From NCBI RefSeq assembly GCF_001043175.1, contig NZ_CP011494.1, positions 2,170,001 to 2,234,000 of the forward strand: 64,000 nt of DNA, given 5' to 3'. The position numbers were made by a program, and so were the translations under genes. Positions 1 to 7,784 of the stretch are shown piece after piece (position 1 is the stretch's first letter; each line of letters begins with the position of its first letter). The notes under the pieces were generated by a model. That model was given only the letters and a program-made list of their open reading frames with translations. It did not search any database and had not been told where the DNA came from. The DNA is from Marinobacter psychrophilus. GTDB lineage: Bacteria > Pseudomonadota > Gammaproteobacteria > Pseudomonadales > Oleiphilaceae.

Positions 1-479
1 TTCACAAATTTGGCCCGATCATTGGCGGTGGCTTGGCGTATCTGGAGCAGAATATTCTAGGCCGCAGCTTGCCTTTCACGTTGCACGACACTGTGGCCGA
101 TCACAATACGATGAAACTGGCTGCTGACTGCAAGTCGATCAGCTATCCGAAACCGGACAATCGACTGACCTTCGACAAGTTGACGTCGGTGTTTATCTCT
201 AACACCAACCATGAAGAAGATCAGCCAGTTCACTTGCAGCTGAAAGATCCAAGCATCCCGATAGAGCACAATTTGCCGAAGTACAACGAAGCGGCTCAGC
301 GGTATTGTCCTGCAGGCGTGTATGAGGTGGTTGCAGCGGAAGATGGCAGCGGCAAACGCTTCCAGATTAACGCGCAGAACTGCGTACACTGCAAAACCTG
401 CGACATTAAAGACCCGTCCCAAAATATTACTTGGGTAACGCCAGCAGGCGGCGGCGGTCCAAACTACCCGAACATGTAA
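1..479 (+). CDS. Electron transfer flavoprotein-ubiquinone oxidoreductase, C-terminal part (5' truncated by window)
   Basis: ETF-QO passes electrons from reduced electron transfer flavoprotein (fed by fatty acid and amino acid dehydrogenases) to ubiquinone at the inner membrane. Only the last 158 codons are present; the frame is open from base 3. What is visible is the 4Fe-4S ferredoxin-like end: a Cys in RYCPAGVYE (codon at 306) followed by a CVHCKTCDIKDP motif (Cys codons at 381, 390 and 399), then the conserved GGGGPNY tail. These four cysteines are the cluster ligands known for the family. The gene ends just before a bidirectional terminator and faces the SlyD-like gene. The upstream FAD and quinone-binding domains lie outside the window. 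Confidence 0.96.
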   Translation, partial: HKFGPIIGGGLAYLEQNILGRSLPFTLHDTVADHNTMKLAADCKSISYPKPDNRLTFDKLTSVFISNTNHEEDQPVHLQLKDPSIPIEHNLPKYNEAAQRYCPAGVYEVVAAEDGSGKRFQINAQNCVHCKTCDIKDPSQNITWVTPAGGGGPNYPNM

Positions 480-490
480 TAGTATCAGGC

Positions 491-520
491 AAAAAAAAGG
501 CTCCCTCGGGAGCCTTTTTT
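491..520. terminator. Bidirectional rho-independent terminator
   Basis: A GC-rich hairpin (AGGCTCCC / GGGAGCCT around a short TC loop) is preceded by eight A and followed by six T, so it has a U-tract on either strand. It sits between the convergent ETF-QO gene (ends 479) and the SlyD-like gene (ends 540) and can serve both. Confidence 0.93.
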
Positions 521-539
521 ACGCACAGTTCACAATAGA

Positions 540-1001
540 TCAGTTAATGTGGCCGTGTTCCTGTTCTTCGTCTGTTGCGTCGCGAACTTCAACAACTTCA
601 ACATCAAAGTGCAGGGTCTCGCCAGCCAGGGGATGGTTGGCATCAATAGTGACGGTTTCGTCACCTACTTCAATGACGCGTACCACCTGAGGGCCATTCG
701 GCGTCTCTGCCTGGAACTGCATACCCGGTTCAATAGACTCTACGCCTTCGAATGCGCTGAGAGGAACCGGCTGAACCAGCTCGTCGTTCTTTTCGCCATA
801 AGCTTCAGTAGGGGCCACTGTTACTTTCATGGCGTCACCGACGGTTTTTTCATTCAGTGCGCTTTCCAGCCCACCGATGATGTTCTGTGCGCCTTCCAGG
901 TAAGACAGCGGCTCCCGACCTTCTACGCGGGAGGAATCCAGTTCTTCTCCCTGGTCATTGGTGAGAGTGTAGTGGATGGATACAACGCGGGGTTGTGCCA
1001 T
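540..1001 (-). CDS. FKBP-type peptidyl-prolyl cis-trans isomerase, SlyD-like
   Basis: A 153-residue protein predicted to catalyse cis-trans isomerisation of Xaa-Pro bonds and to act as a cytoplasmic folding chaperone. The N-terminal FKBP half begins with VSIHYTLTNDQGEELDSS and contains the LSYLEGAQNIIGGLESAL segment typical of SlyD/FkpB proteins. The GDAMKVTVAPTEAYG stretch leads into the inserted flap (IF) chaperone region, and the chain then returns to the FKBP fold (HPLAGETLHFDVEVVEV). It lacks the long His/Cys-rich metal-binding tail of E. coli SlyD and ends in a short EHGHIN. The start is an ATG with a good AAGGAGAT site three bases upstream of it. It is likely monocistronic; the SixA fusion upstream is on the same strand, about 100 bases away. 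Confidence 0.9.
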   Translation of the reverse strand: MAQPRVVSIHYTLTNDQGEELDSSRVEGREPLSYLEGAQNIIGGLESALNEKTVGDAMKVTVAPTEAYGEKNDELVQPVPLSAFEGVESIEPGMQFQAETPNGPQVVRVIEVGDETVTIDANHPLAGETLHFDVEVVEVRDATDEEQEHGHIN

Positions 1002-1107
1002 GTGATCTCCTTGCTTGTCTTAAATGACTGTATTGAATTCATGTGTACCCAGCTTAACAACGACTAAACCGCGATACTCGTCATTTTTTGGGGCGCAGGT
1101 AGAGTTT

Positions 1108-2154
1108 TCAACCGTTGCCTGTCAATTTAAAGAAATTTCCTTTGCTGAACACACCAACCATGGATTCTCCATCCACTATACGCTCAACGGCCAAATCCGC
1201 CAATTCGTAGTAAGCCGCCGTCACCAGTCGTGCGTGCACACCATGGCGCACCGCTATCAACGGTCGGGGCTCACCGGTTTCCCCGTAGGTCTCGATTTGC
1301 AGCGGGTGGTCGGCGCCAATACTGAGGATTTCTCCGACATTGGTGGTTAGCGTTAACGTTTGTTGTTCGCCCTGCCCGCTCACCGTTAACGAATGAGCCA
1401 ACAGCGGTGTGTCGTCCACTTGAATGCGCCATTTCTCGACCGGTGAAATCAGGTAATACTCGCCGTCGTCTTCTAGCCGTAATATGCTGGAAAACAGCTT
1501 CACCAGCGCCTCGCGCCCTATAAGATTTCCTTTGAACCACCATTGACAGCTACGATCTATGCGCATTTCCATATCGCCGGAGAGCGGCGGGTGCCAGTCT
1601 TGAAGTGGCGGTAAACCTTTGGCAGGAACAGACTTTGTGAGCGGCTCCAGATCTATCGACTGTTGGCTCATAGACACCTCCCTTGACGGGTCGTTGCGGT
1701 AAAGGTCAGGTGAAAAACAGGTTTTCAGGTCAGCGCAGCCGGGGCCGACAGTGGCCATATCCAGCAGCACGGCCTGGGCTGTCATGAACGCTGCGCCACG
1801 CCTGTCGCCTTCTGTCAACAGGCTGGTGAGCACGCCTACCAATGGCATGTGCGATACCAGCAATAACGGTGAAGCCGTATTGGCCAGTAAGGCGCCCAGG
1901 CAATGAGCAGGATCGTCGTCTGGCGTAATGAACAGCTTTTCTTCAACCGGACAATTCAATATTTCAGCCACTATCGCAGCGGTTTGCCGGGCACGCACCA
2001 AGGGGCTACACCATATAAGCTCAGGGCGGCTATCACTTTCCGCTAGCTGGGCAGCTACTCGGGCAACCTGTTGCCTGCCCGCATCGGTAAGCTCGCGCTG
2101 GTCATCCTGTGCGTGCCGGCCCGCTTCGCCGTGGCGCATTATAAGAAGCTTCAT
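1108..2154 (-). CDS. sixA: SixA phosphohistidine phosphatase fused in frame to a DUF1285 domain
   Basis: Residues 1-155 form a histidine phosphatase of the SixA type: RHGEAG at the N-terminus (catalytic His8), an SPLVRARQTA segment and a second conserved His in LLLVSHMPLVG. In E. coli SixA removes phosphate from phosphohistidine proteins, notably the nitrogen PTS. From residue 162 (MSQQSIDLEP) the frame continues without a stop into a complete DUF1285 protein of about 187 residues (LPPLQDWHPPLSGDMEMRID, then the WRIQVDDTPLLA region). Both families normally occur as separate proteins of these lengths. A strong ribosome binding site lies directly before codon 162, so the second half may also be made alone. 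The ATG at 2154 is preferred over the TTG one codon earlier. gpsA lies about 60 bases upstream on the same strand. The function of DUF1285 is unknown. Confidence 0.88.
   Translation of the reverse strand: MKLLIMRHGEAGRHAQDDQRELTDAGRQQVARVAAQLAESDSRPELIWCSPLVRARQTAAIVAEILNCPVEEKLFITPDDDPAHCLGALLANTASPLLLVSHMPLVGVLTSLLTEGDRRGAAFMTAQAVLLDMATVGPGCADLKTCFSPDLYRNDPSREVSMSQQSIDLEPLTKSVPAKGLPPLQDWHPPLSGDMEMRIDRSCQWWFKGNLIGREALVKLFSSILRLEDDGEYYLISPVEKWRIQVDDTPLLAHSLTVSGQGEQQTLTLTTNVGEILSIGADHPLQIETYGETGEPRPLIAVRHGVHARLVTAAYYELADLAVERIVDGESMVGVFSKGNFFKLTGNG
1669..1684 (-). promoter_or_regulatory. Internal ribosome binding site and ATG for the DUF1285 half of the SixA fusion
   Basis: On the minus strand an AAGGGAGGT Shine-Dalgarno sequence (1684-1676) precedes an in-frame ATG (1671-1669) by about five bases, which is near-ideal spacing and stronger than the site at the start of the fusion ORF. 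It sits exactly where the SixA domain ends and the DUF1285 domain begins. This suggests two ancestral genes joined by loss of the sixA stop codon, with independent initiation of the second possibly kept. Confidence 0.7.
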
Positions 2155-2218
2155 CAATAACCTCTAACCGCATGATTAACTTTAAAAACGTCGATATTGG
2201 ATCGCTATTAGGCCGCGA

Positions 2219-3292
2219 TTAAACAATGGTGCGCGGCAGGATAAACTCCACATCGGAGTTCTGCGCGGCCGTCATCAAGCCGCTGATAACAGCCTTTACA
2301 GACGCATTGCCATATAGAATTTCGTGTAAGCCGTGCACCAGCGGCATTTGAATACCCATGGCCTCGGATTTTTCGCGCACCAGTTTCAAAGTGTAAATGC
2401 CCTCTGCAACCTGCCCCAGCTCCGCCGCGGCTTCATCAAGCGGCTTGCCTTTGCCAATGGCGTAACCAATACGGAAATTCCGGCTTTTAGCGGATGTGCA
2501 GGTCACAATCAGATCACCAACGCCGGCAAGCCCCAGGAAGGTCATAGGATTGGCCCCCAAACTGACTGCAAAGCGGCTCATTTCCGCCATGCCACGTGTA
2601 ATCAGCATGGCTTTGGCGTTTTCGCCCATCTCCAGAGCAGAGCCTAGCCCGGCGACAATGGCATAAATATTTTTCAATGCACCCGCCAGCTCCACACCGT
2701 ACATATCCACGTTGGCGTAAACCCGAAAATACTCACAGCCCAGCAGATTTTGAACGCAGGCGCGCACTTCTGGGTCTTCTGAGGCTATGACGGTGGCGGT
2801 CAGATCACGATTTACAATCTCCGCTGCCAAATTGGGGCCGCTGAGCACACCAATACGGCATTGAGGAATTTCATCCTGCAGTATCTCGCTCATTAGCTTG
2901 AAACCCTGGGCTTCAATACCTTTAGTCAGGCTAACGACTATCTGGCCATCGCGGAAACAATCGGCGTGCTGGTGAATAACGTCACGAAAGGCTTTTGATG
3001 GAATTGCAACAAAGACAATTTCAGCGCTGGCAACTGCGCCGGGAAAATCTGTAGTGGGTTCTATATCACCTGCCAGCGCAATGCCGGGCATGTAGCGCTC
3101 ATTTTGACCGGTTTCGCGGATGCTGTCGGCTTGAGCTTGGTCACGCATCCAAAAATGTACCCTATGGCCATTTTCAGCCAGCACCTTGACCATGGCTGTA
3201 CCGAAACTGCCGCCGCCGAGCACCGCTACGTCATGGCAGACCGGCAGACTGGAAGAGTTGCCCTGCTCGGGCGCTGCTGTGTTTTCGGACAT
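2219..3292 (-). CDS. gpsA: NAD(P)+-dependent glycerol-3-phosphate dehydrogenase
   Basis: Reduces dihydroxyacetone phosphate to sn-glycerol-3-phosphate, the backbone for phospholipid synthesis, in the cytoplasm. The Rossmann nucleotide motif GGGSFGTAM lies near the N-terminus. Family landmarks follow: IPSKAFRDV, LTKGIE, LSGPNLAAEI, the catalytic-lysine region VELAGALKNIYAIVAGL, and TFLGLAGVGDLIVTC with the arginine of SRNFRIG. From the ATG at 3292 the protein is 357 residues, with about 20 extra N-terminal residues before the core. The frame is open to an earlier start at 3352, but that would overlap the STAS gene and add a non-conserved charged leader. It lies directly downstream of the STAS gene on the same strand. 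Confidence 0.95.
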   Translation of the reverse strand: MSENTAAPEQGNSSSLPVCHDVAVLGGGSFGTAMVKVLAENGHRVHFWMRDQAQADSIRETGQNERYMPGIALAGDIEPTTDFPGAVASAEIVFVAIPSKAFRDVIHQHADCFRDGQIVVSLTKGIEAQGFKLMSEILQDEIPQCRIGVLSGPNLAAEIVNRDLTATVIASEDPEVRACVQNLLGCEYFRVYANVDMYGVELAGALKNIYAIVAGLGSALEMGENAKAMLITRGMAEMSRFAVSLGANPMTFLGLAGVGDLIVTCTSAKSRNFRIGYAIGKGKPLDEAAAELGQVAEGIYTLKLVREKSEAMGIQMPLVHGLHEILYGNASVKAVISGLMTAAQNSDVEFILPRTIV

Positions 3293-3333
3293 AGGTTTTT
3301 TCACTTTGCAGGAATGATCATTCCGTTTTTCGC

Positions 3334-3825
3334 TCAGCCGGTTTCTTGGCATTCCAGGGCGTGAACCAGATTCTTGAATTCTTCCCGATTGTGACTGTTC
3401 ATACTCATCAGTATTTTATGGGCTTCCAGTACTTTGTCGCGAACCTGTTGTTCACTCGCCTTCAACTCCGGAATTTCTTCCAGGCGCTCCATGCTGGAGA
3501 CCGGCTCGCTGACAATAATAAAAATACTGTCGAAACCCATCGAAACGATGATGCGTGTGATATCCGGGTGGGTGGAAATCAGGCTGGGCGTGCATCCGCT
3601 CTGTTTTTTGGCAGCCAATGCTATTTTTGCCAAAAGTCCCAGAGTTGTGCTGTCGATGACTTCCGTTTCAGACAAATCGATGACCACGGTTCTGAAATTG
3701 GGATCCTGAGTAATGGATTCAACCAAGTTGTCCAGCGTCGAGCACAGATTTAGGCGTATTTCACCAACAAACCTCAAGACATAAATGCCTTTTTCTTCCG
3801 CTTGCAGAATTTTATAACCAGCCAT
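3334..3825 (-). CDS. STAS-domain anti-anti-sigma factor, RssC-like
   Basis: A STAS (anti-sigma factor antagonist) domain fills the first 100 residues. The phosphorylation loop reads VIDLSETEVIDSTTLGLLAKIA, written here only as the landmark IDSTTLG, with candidate phospho-Ser/Thr residues. A charged helical tail of about 50 residues follows (SEQQVRDKVLEAHKIL). Its partner, the receiver-PP2C protein, is encoded four bases upstream on the same strand. The pair matches the RssB/RssC arrangement of Pseudomonas, where RssB adjusts RpoS activity through the phosphorylation state of RssC; transfer of that role to this organism is inference. The start is uncertain: an ATG at 3825 begins MAGYKILQAEEKG; a GTG at 3840 is also possible. 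Neither has a strong Shine-Dalgarno. Confidence 0.85.
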   Translation of the reverse strand: MAGYKILQAEEKGIYVLRFVGEIRLNLCSTLDNLVESITQDPNFRTVVIDLSETEVIDSTTLGLLAKIALAAKKQSGCTPSLISTHPDITRIIVSMGFDSIFIIVSEPVSSMERLEEIPELKASEQQVRDKVLEAHKILMSMNSHNREEFKNLVHALECQETG

Positions 3826-3843
3826 TTTCCATACTGCCACTGT

Positions 3844-5049
3844 TTAGGACGACGGGCTTTCTGAATCACTCAACACATCAGTGACCGACACCATAGCGAT
3901 ATCGTCGGGTAATTCCGTCATTTCATCGAGATTCAAAGCCTCGCTCAAAGAGGCGATAGTGTGACGACCTCCCGATACGAGTTCAAGTAGTGTTCGTTCC
4001 TTTTCATCCAGGCTTTTAGCCGGTATGACCTCCAGGATACCGTCTGAAAACATTAGCAACCGGAACGGCGCCGTCAACGCCAGCTCAAGTACCTGCCATT
4101 CCGGCTCTTCAAACAGCCCGACGGGGAGCCCGCTACCTTCCAAAAATCTTGCCGGCTGATCTTCAAACGCGATAATAGGCATCGGGAGATGAGCACCTAC
4201 CGTGTAGCTCAAAACCCGTGTTTTCAGGTCAATGATGCCCATGAAAATAGTGACGTGTTTGCCTAAGCCGGTATCCAAAAGCTCTGAGTTTATACGTTGT
4301 AAGAAGAGCTCAGGGTGCATGATTTCATCATTAAACCCGCGCCTTAAGTCACGCCGCAGCCTGCTCGTCAGATTCTTCAGTAATACTGTAACAAACGCAG
4401 AGCTGGCACCGTGGCCAGACACATCTGCGATGTACACCATAACTTTGTCATCGGTTAACTTGAAATAGTCCAGAAAATCGCCGCTCAGAAACAATGATGG
4501 CTTGATCAGATGATCAATAACCACGCCGTTCACTTCCATGTTGTGTTCTGGCAACATTTTCATCTGCACTTTACGGCCGGCCCGGTGATCCGCGCTGAGC
4601 TCGGACATACCCGATCGCAACTCCCGATTGGCATCTTCCAGCTCTTGACGGTATAGCTGATTCAAGCGATTGATTCGTGCTCGCTCAAGCAGCTTTGCAA
4701 TGACATCGTCCAGAGCGTTACGGTCTGAACTGCAGGGTTTTAGCAGGAAATCTGAAGCACCGGCTCGCATGACCGCTACAACATCAGCACCTGTGGCCTG
4801 TTCAGCACAGGCCACAATCGGTATAAAATATTCGCTGTTTTCGAGGTGGTTTGCCACGTCCCGAATGGCGTCTGACGGTAAATCTGCAAATATGATGTCC
4901 GGTGCTGGCCCATCGTAAAGCTCAATGGCCGCTGACGGAGTTGAATAACCCAACGCGTAAAAGCCGCGAACTTCCAAATAACGGGACAGTTCAGCACGTG
5001 CATTTGCGTCAGAATCAATGATCAGAATGCGCTGAGTACGCGAAACCAT
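3844..5049 (-). CDS. Response regulator with PP2C-type phosphatase output, RssB-like
   Basis: A 401-residue protein with a receiver domain at residues 7-120 (acidic D12 and D14, phospho-acceptor D56 in IIFADLP, K104 in FLLKPC), a coiled linker (RINRLNQLYRQELEDANREL) and a PPM/PP2C serine phosphatase domain at about 155-395. Metal-binding motifs of the SpoIIE/RsbU class are visible: LFLSGDFLDYF, YIADVSGHGASSAF, LLMFSDGILE and the final PDDIAMVSV. It probably dephosphorylates the neighbouring STAS protein in response to phosphorylation by an unlinked histidine kinase. Unlike HsbR-type proteins there is no C-terminal serine kinase (HATPase) domain, so the antagonistic kinase must be encoded elsewhere. 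The ATG at 5049 with an upstream AAGG is preferred; an upstream TTG at 5097 would add 16 residues before the receiver. Confidence 0.88.
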   Translation of the reverse strand: MVSRTQRILIIDSDANARAELSRYLEVRGFYALGYSTPSAAIELYDGPAPDIIFADLPSDAIRDVANHLENSEYFIPIVACAEQATGADVVAVMRAGASDFLLKPCSSDRNALDDVIAKLLERARINRLNQLYRQELEDANRELRSGMSELSADHRAGRKVQMKMLPEHNMEVNGVVIDHLIKPSLFLSGDFLDYFKLTDDKVMVYIADVSGHGASSAFVTVLLKNLTSRLRRDLRRGFNDEIMHPELFLQRINSELLDTGLGKHVTIFMGIIDLKTRVLSYTVGAHLPMPIIAFEDQPARFLEGSGLPVGLFEEPEWQVLELALTAPFRLLMFSDGILEVIPAKSLDEKERTLLELVSGGRHTIASLSEALNLDEMTELPDDIAMVSVTDVLSDSESPSS

Positions 5050-5220
5050 GGCAGCTGCCTTAAACGACTGACGAGAAGCGGAAAACAGAGAATACAAGGC
5101 TTATTCTGACAGTCCTCTGTGATATAACAACCGGTACAAAAACCGATACGAGACGATTACAAAATCATTACGAAATCATCACCAAGCCAAGAGTATCATC
5201 AATTTTAGGGAAAGCCGATT

Positions 5221-6693
5221 ATGAGGCGCGCCGTAAACGACTTGCTCGGAGCCTACGACAAACTGATTATGGATCCGGTTCACGGGGCCATTCCCCTGTA
5301 CCGTCATGAAATAGAGGTGATAGACCACCCACTGTTCCAGCGCCTGCGCAATATCTGCCAGAACGACATTCTCAGCCTGGTGTTTCCCGGCGCCACCCAC
5401 TCGCGATTCTTACACAGCATTGGTGTGATGCACGTGGGCACACGCATGTTCCGTGCGATGATCGACGCCTATCTGCGCGAGCGCCAACTCAGTGAACAAA
5501 CCGACCTGAACCTGAGCCAACTTGACGCTATCGACTATCTAGCCAAGACCATTCGCTTGGGCTGCCTGCTTCACGACAGCGGTCACTCCAGCTTTTCTCA
5601 CCAGTTCACCCAAGCTCGGCACATTCGCGAACTGATGTCGCGGCCAGGAAGATTTGAGGATTTGTGGGCCGATGTGGACTTTCGTCAGTACCACCCGCAG
5701 CCACCGGAGGAACTGGAGCACGAGCATTATTCCGTGCGCGTGGCGCACGATGTTCTGAGCGCAATAGATTTGGCCGCCGCCGGGCTGAACGCGGTCGACG
5801 TTATTGGCATTATGGAAACCACAGAAGTAAAGCCAAGCCCTACTTTCTGCAAGCACGCAGTGACTTTTTGGGAATTTATCGCCGGGGCTGATGCTCACGG
5901 CGGTGCCATTGTGGAAAACGATATTCCAGGAATGGTCATGAACTTGCTGTCGTCTATCGTATCCGGCGAAATCGATGCTGACAGAGCCGATTACATGCTG
6001 CGAGATGGTTTTCACTCGTCTGTCACCATTGGCGGCTTTAATCTGGACCACCTGTTGAGCAACCTGCGCTTTGGCTGGAACCCCCATGAGCCGTGGCTAG
6101 GACTGGCCATCACCCAGAAGGGCTTGGGCGCACTGGAGGATTTCGTTTACAGCCGTTATCAGATGTATCGCAAGGTGTATGCCCACAAAACAGCGCTGGG
6201 TTTTGACTGGCTGCTGCGCGAGGCCATCAACGAAGTATTGGATGATGAAGAAAGTTTCCACTGGATTGATACATGTCTGAGCAATATGCAGTGGTTTGCG
6301 GAGCTAACGGACAACTTCTTTTGGGAAGCGTTTCGTAAAGTGGCGCGACGCCAGCCAGAAAGCTTTTCATTCTGCATCGTGAACCGGGTAAAACTGCAAC
6401 ACTTGGATACCCGGGAAGATCTGAACCCAGACGCCATCGCCCAACACAGCCACTGGCTGGCCGGGCAGCTGGCGCTAAACCCGGCCAATGTGGTGACCTG
6501 TTCGATGTATACACGTTTTTCCAATATTCAGGATAATTTCAACGGCATAAAGGTGCTTATGCGCAACCCCGTCAACCGACGCAGGTCGCTGCAGAAAATC
6601 ACCGACGTCAGCGCTTTTTTCAGTAAGTTTGGCGACGGCATCATCACCCATTTTTACACGCGGCCGTTTACGCCTGCTCCGATCCACCGATAG
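5221..6693 (+). CDS. HD-domain phosphohydrolase, SAMHD1/dGTPase-like (COG1078 type)
   Basis: A 490-residue metal-dependent phosphohydrolase. It opens with the family signature IMDPVHGAIPL and continues FQRLRNICQ and GATHSRFLHSIGVMHVG (metal ligand His near residue 60-66). The HD doublet is LLHDSGHSSFSHQFT (His118, Asp119), with a final metal Asp in ADRADYMLRDGFHS. Members related to SAMHD1 hydrolyse dNTPs or other nucleotides; the substrate here cannot be read from sequence. The start ATG has AGGGA upstream. It is divergent from the rssB-like gene, with about 170 bases between, and its last 26 bases overlap the end of the convergent flavoprotein gene, so no terminator separates them. Confidence 0.87.
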   Translation: MRRAVNDLLGAYDKLIMDPVHGAIPLYRHEIEVIDHPLFQRLRNICQNDILSLVFPGATHSRFLHSIGVMHVGTRMFRAMIDAYLRERQLSEQTDLNLSQLDAIDYLAKTIRLGCLLHDSGHSSFSHQFTQARHIRELMSRPGRFEDLWADVDFRQYHPQPPEELEHEHYSVRVAHDVLSAIDLAAAGLNAVDVIGIMETTEVKPSPTFCKHAVTFWEFIAGADAHGGAIVENDIPGMVMNLLSSIVSGEIDADRADYMLRDGFHSSVTIGGFNLDHLLSNLRFGWNPHEPWLGLAITQKGLGALEDFVYSRYQMYRKVYAHKTALGFDWLLREAINEVLDDEESFHWIDTCLSNMQWFAELTDNFFWEAFRKVARRQPESFSFCIVNRVKLQHLDTREDLNPDAIAQHSHWLAGQLALNPANVVTCSMYTRFSNIQDNFNGIKVLMRNPVNRRRSLQKITDVSAFFSKFGDGIITHFYTRPFTPAPIHR

Positions 6694-7744
6694 CATCCAC
6701 CAGGCCCACGGCGCTGTTGTAGGCGCCTTCTATGCGCCCACCTGCCAGCCAATCACCGGCCAGCCCAAGTTGCTCGCTGGCAAACCAGAGGTGGCCAGGC
6801 TGAGGTTCGCCACCGGCATCCGAACGGGCGTAAAGCCAGCGGTGGGTTAAGGTTTCAAGCGCCGGTTCAGCGTTACCGCTCAGTTCGGCAAAAGCCGCTA
6901 TTAAGGCGTCTACCACTTGCTGGGGGTCGTCATCTACGTGGGCATTTGTCCACTCGGGAGTTGCATGCAGCACCCACCAATGGCCCGCAGCAGGTTCATC
7001 AGATGCGTTCTCGCGACCCGGCTTGCTGGTGTTATCCGCTACCCAGAACAGGGGTGAATTGGCGACTCGGGCACCCTGGAAGCGCGGCCAGGGGTTAGTG
7101 CTGAACTTCACTGCTACCGCCCAACACGGTAAAATCTGTGCCACCGCCGTGTTCAGTTCGATGGCAAGTTGCGCCGCGCTACTGTCTGCCAGCAGCTCAC
7201 GAGCCTGAGCCGGCGGTGCGGTGATAATAACTTGGTCAAATGCGCCCAGATTCTGGCCATCAGCGTCCTGCAGATGCCATTTTTTTACCTGCGAGTCACG
7301 GTGTAGCCTTGCTACCCGGGTCTGCGCCTGAACATTCAAGCCTGCAGACAAGCCTCGGGTAATGGCGGTCATTCTGGGTGCACCGACGTAACGTTGCTCG
7401 GTGGGAAACTCTGACCAGTCGCCGTTATCCTGCTGATAGCCAAGCAGCCCGTGCCAGGGAACAACAGTTTGCTCGCCGGCATGCCGACGTAGAAACGGCA
7501 GAAAATCCGGATTCCGCGTTGTAAAGTACTGGCCGCCCATGTCCACTGATGTGCCGGCCACCCGTTTTGTAGACATCCGGCCACCGGGGCCACGGCTTTT
7601 CTCGAAAAGGGTCACAGTGTGCCCTTGAGCCTTGAGCAAAACGCCTGCGGTCAAGCCCGCCACGCCTGAACCAACAATGGCAACAGAACGTATAGTGTCG
7701 TTAATAGTGCTCACGGTTTCGTCAGAAGAGTTGTTCTGGTACAT
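6668..7744 (-). CDS. Renalase-like FAD-dependent oxidoreductase
   Basis: A 358-residue flavoprotein with an N-terminal dinucleotide-binding motif (VAIVGSGVAGLTAGVLLKAQG), an acidic residue ending the second strand (LFEKSRGPGGRMSTKR) and a C-terminal FAD-closing motif (GLAGDWLAGGRIEGAYNSAV). The spacing and the GPGGRMSTKR signature place it with bacterial renalase-like amine oxidase family proteins of unknown substrate. The ATG at 7744 (MYQNNSSDET) precedes the fold by about 20 residues; the longer open frame upstream is low-complexity and runs into the divergent desaturase gene. It is transcribed divergently from the lipid operon across only 40 bases, which makes shared regulation likely. Confidence 0.85.
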   Translation of the reverse strand: MYQNNSSDETVSTINDTIRSVAIVGSGVAGLTAGVLLKAQGHTVTLFEKSRGPGGRMSTKRVAGTSVDMGGQYFTTRNPDFLPFLRRHAGEQTVVPWHGLLGYQQDNGDWSEFPTEQRYVGAPRMTAITRGLSAGLNVQAQTRVARLHRDSQVKKWHLQDADGQNLGAFDQVIITAPPAQARELLADSSAAQLAIELNTAVAQILPCWAVAVKFSTNPWPRFQGARVANSPLFWVADNTSKPGRENASDEPAAGHWWVLHATPEWTNAHVDDDPQQVVDALIAAFAELSGNAEPALETLTHRWLYARSDAGGEPQPGHLWFASEQLGLAGDWLAGGRIEGAYNSAVGLVDAIGGSEQA

Positions 7745-7784
7745 AGTGGTGCAATTTCCATCAGTAATTAAAGGCTTAAAGGGT

